Source: Phycisphaerae bacterium (lineage in GTDB: Bacteria > Planctomycetota > Phycisphaerae > UBA1845 > CAIVHJ01). Taken from it: a DNA stretch of 64,000 bases. This document shows, piece by piece, positions 60,386 through 64,000 of the stretch. Numbering within the stretch: the stretch's first letter is position 1; every line of letters begins with the position of its first letter. The notes beneath the pieces are model-generated. The model made no database searches. It was not told the DNA's origin and was given only the letters and a program-made list of their open reading frames with translations. The stretch is from NCBI GenBank assembly GCA_022072405.1, contig JAJVHX010000012.1:211807-275806 (forward strand). Reading direction: 5' to 3'. A program made the position numbers and the translations under genes.

Positions 60386-61813
60386 TTAACGGGCGGTAAT
60401 ATTAGCGCCGTCGCGATAGAGGATATTGCCCTCAATGCGCAGGATAGCGATGGAGAGTTTTTCGCCGCTATTGATCGATTCGAGAATCTGACCCACCTCA
60501 TCAAGATTGGATACATAGAATCCACCCAATAAGGTCAGTACATCTCCCGCGACGATGCCGATGCGCTCGGCGGGGGAGTTTTTCTCCACTTCCTTGATCA
60601 GGAGCGCGCTGGCGCTGTGGATGCGCAGAGTTTTGGCCAATTCATCGGGCAGGGGTTCCAGCCGCAATCCCAGTTTGGACCAGGCCAGTTGTCCGCCATC
60701 CGGTCGGGGTCTATCCAGCAGCTTGATCTGCACCGAGCGTTCCTGCTGCTCATGTTGCAGATCGAGGGTGAGGGTTTGGCCTGGCTTGTAACGCAGGAGT
60801 TCGAAATAGAATTCCGCGTCGCTGCTCAGGGTGATCTGGTTGAGGCGGGTGAGGCGATCTCCCACGACGATGCCGGCCTGAGCAGCCGGAGAATCGTCCC
60901 AGACTTCGACCACTTCACGTTCGGCGTTGATGGAAAAACCCAGCAGCAGGCGGTTCTTGATTTCCGAGCGCAGCATGACCGGAAGAAAATCACGCAGCGT
61001 CTGCACCGGGATGGCGAAGCCGATATTCTGAGCATCGCCGCGAATGGCGGTATTGATGCCGATCAGTTCGCCGAGAATATTGAGCAGCGGTCCGCCGCTG
61101 TTGCCCGGATTGATGGGGGCGTCGGTCTGGATCAGTCCGGCGTAGGTGACTTCCTTTCCGTTATTGGGATCGGTGAATTGCAGATCGCGCTGGGTGGCGC
61201 TGATCACGCCGGTGGTCAGGGAATGTTGAAAACCGAGCGGGTTGCCGATGGCGATCACGGTTTCACCGATTAACAGATCGTCGCTGCGGCCGAGATGAAT
61301 CGTGGGCAGCGGGCTGGGACTGTTGATTTTGAGCAGGGCGAGATCGTGCTCATGATCCGCGGCGACGATTTCGGCGTCATACTGCCGCTCGTCGTCGAAA
61401 ATAATCTTCACGTCGCTGGCCCGGTTGACTACGTGGGCGTTGGTGATGATGTAACCGGAGGGATGAATGACAAAACCACTACCCACGCTGCTCAGTTTTT
61501 TGTAGCGCGGCTGATCAAACCCCCTATCCCACGAATCGTCGAAAAACAGGTCGAACGGGCTGCGTCGGACCTTGACCAGCTGGGTGCTGGAGATGTTGAC
61601 CACGGCGTCGTGGGTGCGCTCGAAAACGTCGACGATTGGCGTGCGGCGGGGATTGCCGGCAGCGGGTTCGTCGGCGAAAACATTTTGAGGCCACAGTCCG
61701 CTGATCAAGCCTGCGCATATCAGCAGCACGGGCAGTGATAAGATCAGTACCGCGCGCACCCGTGAGCGGGCCTGCAGCATATTTTCATACGTTGGCTGAA
61801 TGTTGAACTTCAT
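60386..61813 (-). CDS. Trypsin-like serine protease with two PDZ-like domains, HtrA/DegP type
   Basis: A 475-residue exported protease. A signal or anchor segment (VLILSLPVLLICAGLISGLWPQ, about 22-44) precedes the protease: catalytic His in ITNAHVV, Asp in DHEHDLALLKI, Ser in TDAPINPGNSGGPLLNI. The first PDZ starts near residue 285 (LLGFSINAER...AAQAGIVVGDRLTRLNQI), the second near 400 (LLIKEVEKNSPAERIGIVAGDVLTLLGGF). It degrades or refolds damaged envelope proteins. Its ATG is 6 bases past the acnA stop codon, and an AAAGG at the acnA end can act as its ribosome site. Confidence 0.92.
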   Translation of the reverse strand: MKFNIQPTYENMLQARSRVRAVLILSLPVLLICAGLISGLWPQNVFADEPAAGNPRRTPIVDVFERTHDAVVNISSTQLVKVRRSPFDLFFDDSWDRGFDQPRYKKLSSVGSGFVIHPSGYIITNAHVVNRASDVKIIFDDERQYDAEIVAADHEHDLALLKINSPSPLPTIHLGRSDDLLIGETVIAIGNPLGFQHSLTTGVISATQRDLQFTDPNNGKEVTYAGLIQTDAPINPGNSGGPLLNILGELIGINTAIRGDAQNIGFAIPVQTLRDFLPVMLRSEIKNRLLLGFSINAEREVVEVWDDSPAAQAGIVVGDRLTRLNQITLSSDAEFYFELLRYKPGQTLTLDLQHEQQERSVQIKLLDRPRPDGGQLAWSKLGLRLEPLPDELAKTLRIHSASALLIKEVEKNSPAERIGIVAGDVLTLLGGFYVSNLDEVGQILESINSGEKLSIAILRIEGNILYRDGANITAR

Positions 61814-61819
61814 GATCGA

Positions 61820-64000
<2,181 letters not shown>

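Overview
The window looks like chromosomal DNA of a planctomycete, most likely of class Phycisphaerae or a relative. This is inferred from gene content and was not tested phylogenetically. The pointers are a MoxR/DUF58/von Willebrand gene cluster followed by a squalene-cyclase-like repeat protein, three consecutive SPFH proteins with ABC-2 transporter genes, a PurS-PurL fusion, a DksA-like protein with a half-lost zinc site, a prepilin-like protein of the type planctomycetes carry in large numbers, and many short intergenic palindromic repeats. Genes are dense and on both strands. Most of the window is fairly GC-rich; the stretches 27.6-28.3 kb and 31.5-33.5 kb are visibly richer in AT.

Layout. 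1-4 kb: end of a LolC/E-type permease, its LolD-type ATPase, ilvE with a clear terminator, and two uncharacterised membrane proteins. 4.3-6.3 kb: a DUF2079 membrane protein. 6.5-18.8 kb: a minus-strand cluster of MoxR ATPase, DUF58 protein, two large VWA membrane proteins, a 1160-residue membrane/coiled-coil protein, a small secreted protein and a prenyltransferase-repeat protein. 19.1-21.4 kb: tpiA, secG and yicC. 22.3-27.6 kb: an LVIVD-repeat protein, a double-FHA protein, then gmk, an rpoZ-like gene and coaC. 28.3-31.4 kb: a large surface lipoprotein joining Cys-rich repeats to an RTX/S-layer-like region, with a strong terminator. 31.5-33.5 kb: an unusual mosaic holding a decayed copy of the purL 5' end, a 22-bp tandem repeat, several related terminator hairpins (two identical over 53 bp), a deleted remnant of a DUF4926 gene, and an intact DUF6883-DUF4926 gene pair. 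33.5-37.2 kb: purL (fused to PurS) and purQ. 37.4-48.2 kb: an ABC-2 permease on the minus strand, then three SPFH genes, an ABC ATPase, a second ABC-2 permease and a large membrane-anchored helical protein on the plus strand. 48.3-54.9 kb: a DUF6941 protein, a UDP-sugar pyrophosphorylase, a DUF362 protein with a Tat-like signal, a prepilin-like protein, wecB and a family 2 glycosyltransferase. 55-57.4 kb: dksA-like, lspA and ribD, then tRNA-Leu(GAG). 57.6-64 kb: an HhH-GPD glycosylase, a CPBP protease, fbp, an HtrA/DegP protease, and acnA running off the right edge.

Housekeeping functions cover central carbon metabolism (tpiA, fbp, acnA), purine synthesis (purL, purQ, gmk), coenzymes (coaC, ribD), branched-chain amino acids (ilvE), protein export and lipoprotein maturation (secG, lspA, LolCD) and envelope polysaccharide precursors (UDPGP, wecB, GT2). 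The most unusual parts are the 31.5-33.5 kb mosaic, which reads as the scar of repeated duplication and deletion around a small two-gene module, and several families of short palindromic elements scattered between genes.
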